Shown piece after piece: positions 17,025 through 25,728 of a stretch of DNA of 64,000 nucleotides. The position numbers were made by a program, and so were the translations under genes. Within the stretch, counting starts at the first letter, position 1. Each line of letters opens with the position of its first letter. Source of the DNA: Sphingobacterium rhinopitheci (GTDB taxonomy: Bacteria; Bacteroidota; Bacteroidia; Sphingobacteriales; Sphingobacteriaceae). The stretch is taken from the NCBI RefSeq assembly GCF_022627575.1, contig NZ_JADEYQ010000008.1:83693-147692 (forward strand), in the 5' to 3' direction. Below the pieces are notes generated by a model. The model did not search any database. It was not told where the DNA came from and saw nothing but the letters and a program-made list of their open reading frames with translations.

Positions 17025-18323
17025 ATGATTTACTTACTTATTGTGACTCTTGCTTTGGCAATAGGCTATGTGCTATATCTAATAAGTTTTAGAAACCTTA
17101 CTTTTTTTCAATGGAATAGGTTTTACTTATTAGGGATGGTGCTCGTCTCTTTATTGATACCAATAGGATTATTTATCGACCTATCTATGTATTTTTCAGT
17201 AGCAGAAAACCTTCCTACGATTCATTTTACGTCAGTAATAGATGATGTTGTGGTTATAGGTAATAATACTTCGCAGGCAATCTATTTGATAGATTTCATC
17301 TTTTGGTTTTATTGGATTGGGGTAGGCTTGTGTAGTATACTGTTGCTATTGAAGATTGGGAAGCTAAGAAGTGCTTTCCTACAACGTCCTACATACAGTA
17401 GTTTTTCTTTTTTCAATAAGATCGTATTAGGGGCCAATGTGCAAGATATCCAAGAGATCAATGATCATGAAAAAGTCCATGTACAACAGGGACATTCTTA
17501 TGATATTGTATTGCTCGAGATAGTAGGTATTTTCAACTGGTTTAATCCTATTGTTTATTATATCAAGAAAGAGCTAAAATTTCAACATGAATGCATCGCA
17601 GATGAGATCTGTTCTACGGATAAGGTTTCGTATGCAGAGTTACTATTAGCGCATGCCATGCATACAGATGTAAATCTATTGCGGCATGAGTTTTCAAATC
17701 ATTCATTTTTAAAGAAAAGAATTATGATGTTATTCAAGAATAAATCAACAAACAATAAAAAGCTATTTTACTTATTTACGCTTCCGCTCGTGGGGGTATT
17801 GGTCTTATCGACCTTAGTATTCAACACGTCCAAAGCGCGTGAATTCGTACAGGTCGTAGAAAATAAAGTAGAAGATGTATCATTGCCATCCCCAAAAATA
17901 GAGGATATCAGCAAAGGGATTGCGGATCAGTCGATCGAGGAATTACAACCTGTAAAAATAATAGATACCACAAAAAGGAAACTACTAGAAGGAGGGGACG
18001 AGCTATTTGTAACAACAGAAATAAACCCTGAGCCACCAGGTGAGATTGAAGCATTTCGGAAATGGATAGGGGAGAATTATCAATTTCCACAAGAGGCTAT
18101 TGATGCTGGACTTACAGGTACATTGGAAGTTAATTTTATTGTGGAAAAAGATGGGGTACTAAGTGATATTCACATTACCAAAGACTTGGGCTTTGGAACA
18201 GGTGAGGCAGCAGTAGCGCTAATGAAGAAATCTCCCAAATGGTCTCCTGCGATACAAAATGGACAAGCAGTTCGTACTGCATATACATTGCCTATTCGAC
18301 TAGATTTGTCAGCCATGGATTAA
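17025..18323 (+). CDS. M56 (BlaR1-like) metallopeptidase with C-terminal TonB domain
   Basis: Membrane protease predicted to cut the adjacent BlaI repressor. 432 residues. About four membrane helices flank the M56 zinc motif in NDHEKVHVQQGHSYD (HExxH near residue 147), with the further ligand segment FQHECIADEIC. A last helix near residue 250 (FYLFTLPLVGVLVLSTLVF) leads to a periplasmic part ending in a TonB C-terminal-like domain (GLTGTLEVNFIVEKDG...KKSPKWSPA). It has no penicillin-binding sensor domain, so the signal is probably not a beta-lactam; a cell-envelope cue is inferred. Confidence 0.88.
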   Translation: MIYLLIVTLALAIGYVLYLISFRNLTFFQWNRFYLLGMVLVSLLIPIGLFIDLSMYFSVAENLPTIHFTSVIDDVVVIGNNTSQAIYLIDFIFWFYWIGVGLCSILLLLKIGKLRSAFLQRPTYSSFSFFNKIVLGANVQDIQEINDHEKVHVQQGHSYDIVLLEIVGIFNWFNPIVYYIKKELKFQHECIADEICSTDKVSYAELLLAHAMHTDVNLLRHEFSNHSFLKKRIMMLFKNKSTNNKKLFYLFTLPLVGVLVLSTLVFNTSKAREFVQVVENKVEDVSLPSPKIEDISKGIADQSIEELQPVKIIDTTKRKLLEGGDELFVTTEINPEPPGEIEAFRKWIGENYQFPQEAIDAGLTGTLEVNFIVEKDGVLSDIHITKDLGFGTGEAAVALMKKSPKWSPAIQNGQAVRTAYTLPIRLDLSAMD

Positions 18324-18353
18324 GATCGTGATATTGGAGCCTCTTTTTAAGAA

Positions 18354-18709
18354 CGAGTAGAGGTAATGGCTGAGCCAAAAGGGGGGATTTCAACTTTTAG
18401 AAAATATATTGGTGATCATTTGGAATATCCAAAGCGTATCAAGGATATAAGGAATTAGGGAAGATTGAAATGTATTTTGAAATTGATAGCAACGGAAAAC
18501 CTACTAATTTTAGGGTAATCCGTGAAACGGATAGCAACTTAGGAATTTCACTAAAGACGTTAATTGAAAAATATGGCGATTGGGCTCCTGCACTAATTAA
18601 TGGACGTAAAGTCGGATATAGATATAGTATTGAGGTGGTATTGAAGTATGTAAATAGTGTAGGAACCATAGAAGTGATGGGGCTAAAAAGTGGTGATTTC
18701 ATAAGTTAA
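18354..18709 (+). pseudogene. Remnant of a second TonB C-terminal domain, frameshifted
   Basis: The region encodes VEVMAEPKGGISTFRKYIG, then loses frame near 18437, and continues in the next frame as AYQGYKELGKIEMYFEIDSN...KYGDWAPALINGRKVGY up to a stop at 18709. Joined, it reads as one TonB C-terminal domain related to the end of the preceding protease (GTLEVNFIVEKDG / WSPAIQNGQAV). No signal or start remains. It looks like a duplicated and decaying end of that gene. The second half (from ATG 18470) might still be read as a 79-residue product. Confidence 0.6.
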
Positions 18710-18716
18710 TCTACAT

Positions 18717-19544
18717 ATGTCTAGGATTAAAGTATTTTTTTATAGTTGTTTATTACTATGCTGTAGTTGCAGTTCTTATCGCTTTGCTAAGGATGGCATA
18801 TTTGTCAACGATGTAGACGAGTACTTTAATCCTAAAGAGGAAATCAATGTATGGTTGTATTCCAATTTCTATCCTTATCGCGGACTTGATAAGGGCTTAC
18901 GTATCGGTAGTCTATATGATTCGGACAAGGCAGTATTAAAAAAAATAGGCTGGAGCGGTAAGCATGCTAAGTTATTGTTCTCAGCTATTCCGGAGTCAGG
19001 TCCAATATATCATATCATCGCTATTCAACATTTGCGACAAAATTTGAATCTAGAGGATATGGACAGGCTAGCAGTAGATTCTTCCTTTTTTTACCAAAGA
19101 GATTATAAGATGGAACAATTAGATATCAGGCATGTGTATATACCGTATGGGCGAGATAGAGCATTGAGCTTGGTATACTATAGCAGTGCAGCGCAGTATG
19201 ACGCTTGCCCATTTTGCAAATTGGATTACTTAGCCCGTATCAATGCCAATGCGTTGCAACATCAAAAATCTTCTGCCCTTTCTTGGCAGATAAATGAATG
19301 TGCCGATGCGGAAGTTGAGGGAACACGAATTGCGGTAAATGTCGACTTTATAAAAAAATATAAGTATTTATTTTTAAAAGTTTACGCAGATTATGGTACA
19401 TCAACAGGGATCCAATATTTTCAAATTCTTAATAGCAAATCTATCCCAGCGCTAAAATTGAAACTCTGTCCAGATCGCTATATTGTAGAATGGACAGATA
19501 GCAAGCACTATATTCTTCAAGTTGATACCCTTGTGGTGAAGTAA
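18717..19544 (+). CDS. Lipoprotein of unknown function
   Basis: 275 residues. MSRIKVFFYSCLLLCCSCSSYRF is a lipoprotein signal with several cysteines at the cleavage site. The mature part has no motif I recognise; it contains a CPFCK pair near residue 160 and is rich in aromatic residues. It begins 7 bases after the TonB-domain remnant and ends just before the convergent cbpM gene. It may belong to the BlaI-controlled unit, which is inference from position alone. Confidence 0.7.
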   Translation: MSRIKVFFYSCLLLCCSCSSYRFAKDGIFVNDVDEYFNPKEEINVWLYSNFYPYRGLDKGLRIGSLYDSDKAVLKKIGWSGKHAKLLFSAIPESGPIYHIIAIQHLRQNLNLEDMDRLAVDSSFFYQRDYKMEQLDIRHVYIPYGRDRALSLVYYSSAAQYDACPFCKLDYLARINANALQHQKSSALSWQINECADAEVEGTRIAVNVDFIKKYKYLFLKVYADYGTSTGIQYFQILNSKSIPALKLKLCPDRYIVEWTDSKHYILQVDTLVVK

Positions 19545-19546
19545 GG

Positions 19547-19819
19547 TTACTGATTATTCAGTAATCTTACTTTCTCTTGTAGATCATTGATTTTAACCAG
19601 CAATTGCTGTACTACATCCAATGCTGGGAAGTTCAATTCCAGTTCATGATGCCAGGTATAGTATTTTTCTACCTGTGGCAATTGTTCTTCATGGAGGTAT
19701 TCTTGACTTTCTATATATTGGATTTCTATCAAACCATGTACATGCAACTCATGTATAAATGTCGTTTCAATCTTGTAGGATTGGCAAATATCATTGATTT
19801 TATATAGTTGATTTTCCAT
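19547..19819 (-). CDS. cbpM: Chaperone modulator CbpM-like protein
   Basis: Small MerR-like helix-turn-helix protein (90 residues) that in E. coli binds the J-domain of CbpA and inhibits it. KINDICQSYKIETTFIHELHVHGLI looks like the family N-terminus, and the C-terminal ALDVVQQLLVKINDLQEKVRLL is the coiled-coil. It sits 4 bases after the CbpA-like gene, the standard pairing, which carries much of the assignment. Confidence 0.85.
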   Translation of the reverse strand: MENQLYKINDICQSYKIETTFIHELHVHGLIEIQYIESQEYLHEEQLPQVEKYYTWHHELELNFPALDVVQQLLVKINDLQEKVRLLNNQ

Positions 19820-19823
19820 GTGA

Positions 19824-20726
19824 TTAGTTATTTAGGGTAGATACTTTTTGTAATAATTCCAATTGTTCTTCCGTCAATGAAGTCGGTATTTTGATGTTTA
19901 TCTCTGCATAATAGTCGCCAAAAGCATTTTCCTTTTTATAAACAGGAAATCCTTTGCCCTTCAGGCGTATCTTAGCGCCATTTTGAGTATATGGTTTTAT
20001 CTTTACTTTTACTGGACCTTGAAAGGTGTCTATCACAGCATCCCCACCTAATATTGCCGTAAATACATCGACATCAGTCTTGGAATAGATATCATTGCCT
20101 TTGCGGTCATATTTGGAATCTTGCTGTATATGAAAAGTGATATATATATCACCATTAGGACCGCCATTTTGCCCTTGACCTCCTTGTCCAGCAAGTTTTA
20201 TCTTCTGCCCATTTTCTATTCCTGCCGGGACAGTGATCCGTATGTTGCGACCATTGGCGGTAAATGTTTGTTGGTGCGTGGTTGCTGCTTGCTGTAGGGT
20301 AAGCTGTACATCGGCGGTATAATCTTGGCCTCTAAAGTTTGTTTGTCTGCCTCCCCCGCGTCGTGAGCCAAACATCTGCTCAAAGAAGTCAGAGTATTCG
20401 CCCGCATCATAGTTGCCATTATAGCCAAATCCATCAAATGGATTTTGTCCTCCTCCAGTGTTACGTCCATATTGTTGCTGTGCACGTTGTTGCTCATCAC
20501 CATGCTTCCAATTTTCACCATATTGGTCGTATTTTTTTCTTTTCTCAGGATCCGATAATACCTCATTGGCTTCATTAAGCTCCTGAAATTTCTTCTTAGC
20601 TTCCTCGTCACCAGGATTTACATCGGGGTGATATTTGCGTGCCATCTTGCGGTATGCCTTTTTTATCGCATCCGTTGTTGCAGTCTTTTCTATTCCTAAT
20701 ACTTTATAATAATCTAAAAATGCCAT
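19824..20726 (-). CDS. cbpA: CbpA-like DnaJ-family co-chaperone
   Basis: Type II J-protein that stimulates DnaK ATPase. J-domain at the N-terminus with AYRKMARKYHPDVNPGD (HPD motif), then a Gly-rich linker (RNTGGGQNPFDGFGYNG), then the two beta-sandwich client-binding domains ending KIPTSLTEEQLELLQKV. There is no zinc-finger cysteine cluster, so it is CbpA rather than DnaJ. 300 residues is normal. Coupled to cbpM. Confidence 0.93.
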   Translation of the reverse strand: MAFLDYYKVLGIEKTATTDAIKKAYRKMARKYHPDVNPGDEEAKKKFQELNEANEVLSDPEKRKKYDQYGENWKHGDEQQRAQQQYGRNTGGGQNPFDGFGYNGNYDAGEYSDFFEQMFGSRRGGGRQTNFRGQDYTADVQLTLQQAATTHQQTFTANGRNIRITVPAGIENGQKIKLAGQGGQGQNGGPNGDIYITFHIQQDSKYDRKGNDIYSKTDVDVFTAILGGDAVIDTFQGPVKVKIKPYTQNGAKIRLKGKGFPVYKKENAFGDYYAEINIKIPTSLTEEQLELLQKVSTLNN

Positions 20727-20777
20727 ACTTTGCTATTTATTTAAAAACAATGAAAGATAAGATTTGTTTACGAAAAC

Positions 20778-20811
20778 AACATAAGGCTTTGGTTTCCCAA
20801 AGCCTTATGTT
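20778..20811 (-). terminator. Hairpin terminator of the ABC transporter operon
   Basis: AACATAAGGCTTTGG (20778-20792) pairs perfectly over 15 bp with 20797-20811, loop TTTC. It follows directly on the stop of the gene ending at 20810. The core of this hairpin, loop included, recurs at 23754-23793. Confidence 0.75.
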
Positions 20812-21619
20812 ATTTGTTTAAGTTGTAATAGCTGAGATTGCCAGTAGGATAGATATTAACATACATTTGCTGTTTTTCTTTTTCAAGTTGTAACGATTCA
20901 AAATTATTATCTACATAATTGCTTGTTTGCTTTTGTCTCTTGATATTTGATTTTCCTATTAGCGATGCACGGAGGCTATCGATAGCATTTAATGGGTCTA
21001 CATATACCATGCTATTATATATCTTCATATCAATGTTTGGTACTATGCAATGCGTAAGAGTTAATGTTGATCTATCTTTTACAGTTATATTCTTTAGGCT
21101 AAATTGATGTTCTCCTGAAAGGATAATATCTGATTTATTTTCTATCGCTAATTCTAATGATGGTTTATCGGTAGGTAGTAACTTTACGATACCAATATTG
21201 TTTAGCACTATATTATTTGTGTTGGAACTTAGTTCTAAAGCTATTGATGGATTAAAATACCCTTCTTTGATCTTTACTAGGAGTGTATCTTTATTCGTTG
21301 TGAACAGAAGGTGGTCCAGTTCGAAAGAGCTGATTTTTGGGTGCTGATTATTAGCTGATATATTCATTGTTGAATAGCCAAATAAATAATTGTTATTTCC
21401 TGTTATCTTAATGACTTTTGTACCCGTAGGAATTGAATAACTTTGTTTTTCTATAGGTTTTTCAAACTTCAATATTATTGCCGATAGCCAATCAGTAGGT
21501 ATTTTTTCCTTTTTATTGTTAACAAATACTGTAGCCGTTAGCTGCGGTATAGCAATTAGCAGTATTGTTAGTGCGATGGAAGCACTTATGAGAATTGTAT
21601 ATATTTTCATGTTATGCAT
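20810..21619 (-). CDS. Membrane-anchored extracytoplasmic protein, unknown, in ABC operon
   Basis: 269 residues from the ATG at 21619 (or 266 from 21610, MKIYTILISASIALTILLIAI). One N-terminal membrane anchor is followed by a soluble domain with many Asn/Thr/Ile beta-type stretches (LELSSNTNNIVLNNIGIVK, SLKNITVKD), which looks like a beta-helix or beta-roll of the auto-transporter adhesin-like head-domain kind; I am unsure. Its start overlaps the end of the GntR gene, so it is the fourth gene of that operon. Confidence 0.7.
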   Translation of the reverse strand: MHNMKIYTILISASIALTILLIAIPQLTATVFVNNKKEKIPTDWLSAIILKFEKPIEKQSYSIPTGTKVIKITGNNNYLFGYSTMNISANNQHPKISSFELDHLLFTTNKDTLLVKIKEGYFNPSIALELSSNTNNIVLNNIGIVKLLPTDKPSLELAIENKSDIILSGEHQFSLKNITVKDRSTLTLTHCIVPNIDMKIYNSMVYVDPLNAIDSLRASLIGKSNIKRQKQTSNYVDNNFESLQLEKEKQQMYVNIYPTGNLSYYNLNK

Positions 21620-21965
21620 GTTTATAAAGGGTTACTATTTCTTGTTCACTAATACCAAGCAGTTTTGCAGTATGCAATGCTTGTACTAGTTCATTTGCCT
21701 TGAAAGATTCTACACGGAGCTTTTTGATAAGTATAGATGCATCTTTTACCACAAAAAAACCTATCCCTCGTTTGTTGTAGATAATATTATCGTTTTGCAG
21801 CTTTTCATAGGAACGCATTACCGTATTAGGATTGACCTCTAACTCTGCTCCCAAATCTCTGACGGATAGTATTTTCGTATCTTCTGGCCATTCTTGTTGT
21901 AGAATACGCTCATATACATATTCTACAATTTGTAGATATATCGGTTTGTCGGTATTAAAATCCAT
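21612..21965 (-). CDS. GntR-family regulator, YtrA type
   Basis: Short GntR protein (117 residues) with the winged-helix domain (KPIYLQIVEYVYERI, SVRDLGAELEVNPNTVMRSYEKL, IYNKRGIGFFV) and only a small C-terminal helical part, which is the YtrA subgroup usually encoded with ABC transporters. One base separates it from the permease gene. A 15-bp inverted repeat containing AGTGTA/TACACT lies just upstream of the operon and is the obvious binding site, making this an autoregulated transporter unit. Confidence 0.9.
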   Translation of the reverse strand: MDFNTDKPIYLQIVEYVYERILQQEWPEDTKILSVRDLGAELEVNPNTVMRSYEKLQNDNIIYNKRGIGFFVVKDASILIKKLRVESFKANELVQALHTAKLLGISEQEIVTLYKHA

Positions 21966-21966
21966 A

Positions 21967-22803
21967 TTAGTTTTCTTTTTGTTTAAGTAGAAAATAAAAG
22001 GACATTATTAAACAGATAAACATAATGGGGAAGTATATATAGTAGACCGTTTCATAAGCATATGATGTTACTTCTAATGCCATATTGTGATTCATTTTGA
22101 TAAGGCTATTTCTTAAGTAAAAAGCTATAAATAAAACAGAGACGATCAATGATATTCCTTTTATGATACTATATTTTTGAAACAATAGAATAAAATTAAT
22201 AATTAGCGTATTACACACTAAACTTAGGATTAATATACTTGATAGATGCTTGGTGCTATTAAGAAAAGGACTGTAGTCAACTGAAAATAGATAGCCATTT
22301 CTGGTTCTATATTTGTATAGTTCACCTATACTTTCTTGTAATGTTAATACTTCATTGAAATATTTTGATCTTAAATATTGTTTGATAGCAAAATCTAGTA
22401 GCGTTGTAATAAAGATGCTTATAATGGTACATCCTATAATAATCACTAGAAAGGATATTACTTTATCTTTTGCTGCTATAGGTAGTATTCTATTTAGTGT
22501 ATTTGACTTGAGCTGATTTGTTGGATTTACCAATAGTATAATGGTACATAGAATAGGAATTATTATTGTCAACTCATTATTAAAATTAAGAGATTCTAAA
22601 AATATTAAATACTCTGTATTTGATGCAAATGCATTTTTATTTAGTGTACCGATTAGTAAAGGTATGATTTGTTTATTTGCGAAAAATAGGGAGAGTACAT
22701 ATAATAATAATGTAATAAGAGTGATAGACAACAAGCTAATGTATCCTGAGCCATGGCATATCTCACGTATGCTGTAATAGTGTTTTTTTAATGTATTCCT
22801 CAT
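21967..22803 (-). CDS. ABC transporter membrane subunit
   Basis: 278 residues with about six hydrophobic segments (for example YISLLSITLITLLLYVLSLFF and IMFICLIMSFYFLL). No sequence motif of its own, but it lies between an ABC ATPase gene (2 bases upstream) and the YtrA-type regulator, the usual order in such operons. Probable export permease; substrate unknown. Confidence 0.78.
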   Translation of the reverse strand: MRNTLKKHYYSIREICHGSGYISLLSITLITLLLYVLSLFFANKQIIPLLIGTLNKNAFASNTEYLIFLESLNFNNELTIIIPILCTIILLVNPTNQLKSNTLNRILPIAAKDKVISFLVIIIGCTIISIFITTLLDFAIKQYLRSKYFNEVLTLQESIGELYKYRTRNGYLFSVDYSPFLNSTKHLSSILILSLVCNTLIINFILLFQKYSIIKGISLIVSVLFIAFYLRNSLIKMNHNMALEVTSYAYETVYYIYFPIMFICLIMSFYFLLKQKEN

Positions 22804-22805
22804 TT

Positions 22806-23615
22806 TTATAGTTTTTGGTCCTGAATTGCATTAAATAATAATTCGATGTCTATCGCTGTCTCTCTATTATCTTGGTTGTGTCGTATAGTTTTGTAATTGG
22901 CAATAGATTTTTCGGAATATAGTATGTCATCTGTAAGCATCGACGTATAACCAAAAGAATATAGTTGTAATATAGCATTGATATTACTATCCAATACCAG
23001 TAGGCCCTCTTTGATAATCAATACATGATCTATTAGATTTTCGATGTCATGGACGAGGTGTGTAGATATAATTATGATCTTCTCGTCATCCGTCACTTTG
23101 GCTAATAATTTGCGAAATATTGCTTTACTAGGTATATCTAGGCCATTCGTTGGTTCATCCAATAGGAGCAATTTGGTATTTGTCGCCAAAGCAAAGGCTA
23201 AATGGAATTTCTTTTGTTGCCCAAATGATAATGATTTTATTTTGCTTTTTGGTGCTATATTAAAAGCGATGAGTGCTTCCTCAAACAACTGATGTGAAAA
23301 ATCTTTGTAAAAGATGCTATATATCTTTATAAATTCTGGAATATGAAGTGCTGAGCTAGTAGGTTGATCTGGAACCATGTAGAGCTGCTCAAAATATTCT
23401 TTTGATCTTTCGGTAGAGGGAAACTTGTTGTCAATAGTAATTACTCCCGTTTTAGGAAATAGTAGTCCTGCTAATAATTTTAGCAAGGTGGTTTTTCCTT
23501 CTCCGTTTAAGCCTAATAGCCCATATATTTTTCCGGATTGTAGTTGTGTTGAAATACTTTTTACTATTGGTTTCTCTTTCTTGTAGTAAAAGCCAAGATT
23601 GTTAATAGTTATCAT
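22806..23615 (-). CDS. ABC transporter ATP-binding protein
   Basis: 269-residue ABC ATPase. Walker A GLNGEGKTTLLKLLAGL near residue 36-52, the signature LSFGQQKKFHLAFAL near 135, Walker B LLLLDEPTNGLD and the switch His in STHLVHDIE. The Glu in the Walker A in place of the usual small residue is common in YtrB/CcmA-like exporters. It is the first gene of the four-gene operon and lies just after the inverted-repeat operator. Confidence 0.94.
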   Translation of the reverse strand: MITINNLGFYYKKEKPIVKSISTQLQSGKIYGLLGLNGEGKTTLLKLLAGLLFPKTGVITIDNKFPSTERSKEYFEQLYMVPDQPTSSALHIPEFIKIYSIFYKDFSHQLFEEALIAFNIAPKSKIKSLSFGQQKKFHLAFALATNTKLLLLDEPTNGLDIPSKAIFRKLLAKVTDDEKIIIISTHLVHDIENLIDHVLIIKEGLLVLDSNINAILQLYSFGYTSMLTDDILYSEKSIANYKTIRHNQDNRETAIDIELLFNAIQDQKL

Positions 23616-23626
23616 AAGTTTATAAT

Positions 23627-23660
23627 TTAGTAGTGTACTAGTTTGCTAATACACTACTAA
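23627..23660. promoter_or_regulatory. Inverted-repeat operator of the YtrA-type regulator
   Basis: TTAGTAGTGTACTAG at 23627-23641 and CTAATACACTACTAA at 23646-23660 form arms of 15 bp with one mismatch and a 4-base spacer. Inside it is AGTGTA-N12-TACACT, close to the AGTGTA-N13-TACACT operator that I recall for Bacillus subtilis YtrA. It lies 12 bases before the start codon of the operon's first gene. I could not fix the promoter around it. Confidence 0.75.
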
Positions 23661-23753
23661 GGTATATTATTATTTTTATAATATCAATAGTATTTATCAA
23701 TTTGTGTGATTAGAGGTTTAGTAGGATAAGCTGCGGTTGCCTTGTATAGTATA

Positions 23754-23793
23754 AACAAGATAAGGCTTTGGTTTCCCAAAGCCTTATCTTGTT
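23754..23793 (-). terminator. Terminator downstream of msrAB
   Basis: AACAAGATAAGGCTTTGG (23754-23771) pairs perfectly over 18 bp with 23776-23793, loop TTTC, 24 bases after the msrAB stop on the minus strand. Its core is the same as the hairpin at 20778-20811. Confidence 0.75.
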
Positions 23794-23816
23794 CTATATA
23801 ATAAAAAAAGTACGAT

Positions 23817-24905
23817 CTATTTTTTAGTATCTACGAGTTTGATATAATCACCATATCCTTTAGCTTTCATTTCTTCCAAAGGGATAAATTTCAATGAAGC
23901 ACTATTTATACAGTATCTCAATCCTCCTTTGTCAGCAGGTCCATCATTGAAAACATGGCCTAGATGTGCATCACCAGTTTTGCTACGTACTTCTGTTCTT
24001 CTCATACCAAGTGTATTGTCCGAAATCTCATCTACCAATTTGTCACTGATAGGTTTAGAGAAACTAGGCCATCCACAACCAGAGTCAAACTTGTCGGATG
24101 ACACGAACAATGGTTCTCCTGTTGTAATATCTACATATATACCTGCTCTAAATTCATCATCATAGGCATTTGCAAAAGGACGTTCAGTAGCTGCATTTTG
24201 TGTTACTTCATATTGCAATGGCGTAAGCATTTTTTTTAATGTTTCTTTATCTGCTTTCTTGTAAACAGGAGCAGGTTTTTCAGGATTTGCTTCACGTGCC
24301 ATTTTAAATAATCCAGGTTCTATATGACAGTATCCACCAGGGTTTTTATCTAAATAATCTTGGTGATACTCTTCTGCAGTATAGAAGTTTTTGATCGGCT
24401 CTACCTCAATTACAATTTTTGAACTATATCCAATAGCCAGTTCTGCAATTTTTTGTTCTATCAATTCTTTCTGTGCATCATTGGTATAATATATACCTGT
24501 ACGGTATTGAGTACCTCTATCATTGCCCTGTTTATTGAGACTCGTAGGATCTATAGTTTTGAAGTATAAATCTATTAAAAGACCTAATTCTACCACATTT
24601 GGATCATATATAACTTTTACTGTTTCCGCAAAACCTGTTGCACCAGTTGTGACTTGATGATAGGTAGGATCAGCTATATTGCCATTGGCATAACCTACTG
24701 CTGTAGAGTCGACGCCTCTTACTTGTTGAAAGAAGTATTCTGTTCCCCAAAAACATCCTCCAGCAAAATAAATTGTATTATCATTTCCGTTGTTCATCGT
24801 TATATCCTCCATTTTTGTTTTTTCTTTGCTATTATTTTTAGTGCCGCAGTTTGCGAATAGTATACCTTGTACCACTATCACTGCTAATATTACTATCTTC
24901 TTCAT
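23817..24905 (-). CDS. msrAB: Exported peptide-methionine sulfoxide reductase MsrA-MsrB fusion
   Basis: Repairs both S and R forms of oxidised methionine. 362 residues from the ATG at 24905 ([21 protein letters not shown]), which reveals a lipoprotein signal, so it works outside the inner membrane. The MsrA half has the catalytic Cys in GGCFWGTEY; the MsrB half has SGCGWPSF and the catalytic Cys in RYCINSASL. The CxxC zinc pairs of many MsrB proteins are absent, as in several fused forms. An upstream TTG start was rejected. It follows the RclC-like gene by 4 bases. Confidence 0.94.
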   Translation of the reverse strand: MKKIVILAVIVVQGILFANCGTKNNSKEKTKMEDITMNNGNDNTIYFAGGCFWGTEYFFQQVRGVDSTAVGYANGNIADPTYHQVTTGATGFAETVKVIYDPNVVELGLLIDLYFKTIDPTSLNKQGNDRGTQYRTGIYYTNDAQKELIEQKIAELAIGYSSKIVIEVEPIKNFYTAEEYHQDYLDKNPGGYCHIEPGLFKMAREANPEKPAPVYKKADKETLKKMLTPLQYEVTQNAATERPFANAYDDEFRAGIYVDITTGEPLFVSSDKFDSGCGWPSFSKPISDKLVDEISDNTLGMRRTEVRSKTGDAHLGHVFNDGPADKGGLRYCINSASLKFIPLEEMKAKGYGDYIKLVDTKK

Positions 24906-24909
24906 ACTA

Positions 24910-25338
24910 TTAACTGTTTGAATATTGAAAAAATGTAACCCCAAATCCTAAATACATGATATCTTTCAACATAAAGAAATTTGTAATAGGCACGCCATCC
25001 ACATGTTTCCATGTTCCTGGAGTGGTAAATAAATAGCTTATGGTCATCAGAAACATTACTATCACTGCTAAAGATGCTATTTTAGCTATTATTTTATACT
25101 TCAATCCTACGAGAATTAAGATCGCGGTTGTGATTTCAAAAATACCTATAAAATTAGAAACTACCTGTGTACTCATGATATTATACATCCAATAGGTTAG
25201 CGGATGATTACTTACCAATGGCTGTATTGCTGCAGCTTCTGTAGGCGTAAATTTGTAGTATCCTACCCATAAAAGGATTAATACGGTACCTGTTAATGAA
25301 ATATAAAAGCCTAAATTCTGTTTGTTGTTCATAGTCAT
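24910..25338 (-). CDS. RclC/YkgB-like (DUF417) membrane protein
   Basis: 142 residues with four hydrophobic segments and the family end motif [20 protein letters not shown], plus [17 protein letters not shown]. In E. coli the relative RclC belongs to the reactive-chlorine response. Here it directly precedes msrAB, which repairs methionine oxidised by hypochlorous acid, so the context fits the same stress. Start at 25338 (MTMNNK) or 25332 cannot be resolved. Confidence 0.85.
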   Translation of the reverse strand: MTMNNKQNLGFYISLTGTVLILLWVGYYKFTPTEAAAIQPLVSNHPLTYWMYNIMSTQVVSNFIGIFEITTAILILVGLKYKIIAKIASLAVIVMFLMTISYLFTTPGTWKHVDGVPITNFFMLKDIMYLGFGVTFFQYSNS

Positions 25339-25441
25339 AATATTTAGTATTTACTTTCTTCTATAGTCGTCGTCTTCTTGCTATCCTGACAAAAAATAAT
25401 TTTATTATCCGCTATTTATTTTATACATCAGTTTTATTCTT

Positions 25442-25714
25442 TTACTTATTAGCAGATAGGCTGCGGTTTATTTTCTCTTTTAATCGTTCTATTGTTGCCT
25501 GATTATCTATCGCCTCATCGTGTATTTTATCTTCAAAGTATTTGTTTATAACGTAACTCTTTTGTTTATATATTCTACATATGCTGCATATGGTCAAGTG
25601 AAGACTTAGACGTATATTTTGGAATACGCTTATCTGATTAGCTCCTTTCAATTCGAGGAGTAATGTAGCTTCTTGACACGATAATAATAGTTTATGTATA
25701 ATTCGTTTTATCAT
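25442..25714 (-). CDS. Small zinc-binding anti-sigma-like protein
   Basis: 90 residues. SCQEATLLLELK at the start and HLTICSICRIYK near residue 38-49 give the Cys...HxxxCxxC layout of ZAS-type anti-sigma domains found next to ECF sigma genes in Bacteroidota. It has no clear membrane segment, so it would be a soluble, possibly redox-sensitive, anti-sigma factor. It starts 15 bases after the sigma gene. Confidence 0.78.
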   Translation of the reverse strand: MIKRIIHKLLLSCQEATLLLELKGANQISVFQNIRLSLHLTICSICRIYKQKSYVINKYFEDKIHDEAIDNQATIERLKEKINRSLSANK

Positions 25715-25728
25715 AATCTGCTTTCCTA

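Noticed and set aside
16623..18323. Beta-lactamase resistance operon
   Set aside because: The regulators resemble BlaI/BlaR1, but there is no beta-lactamase gene and the protease lacks a penicillin-binding sensor.
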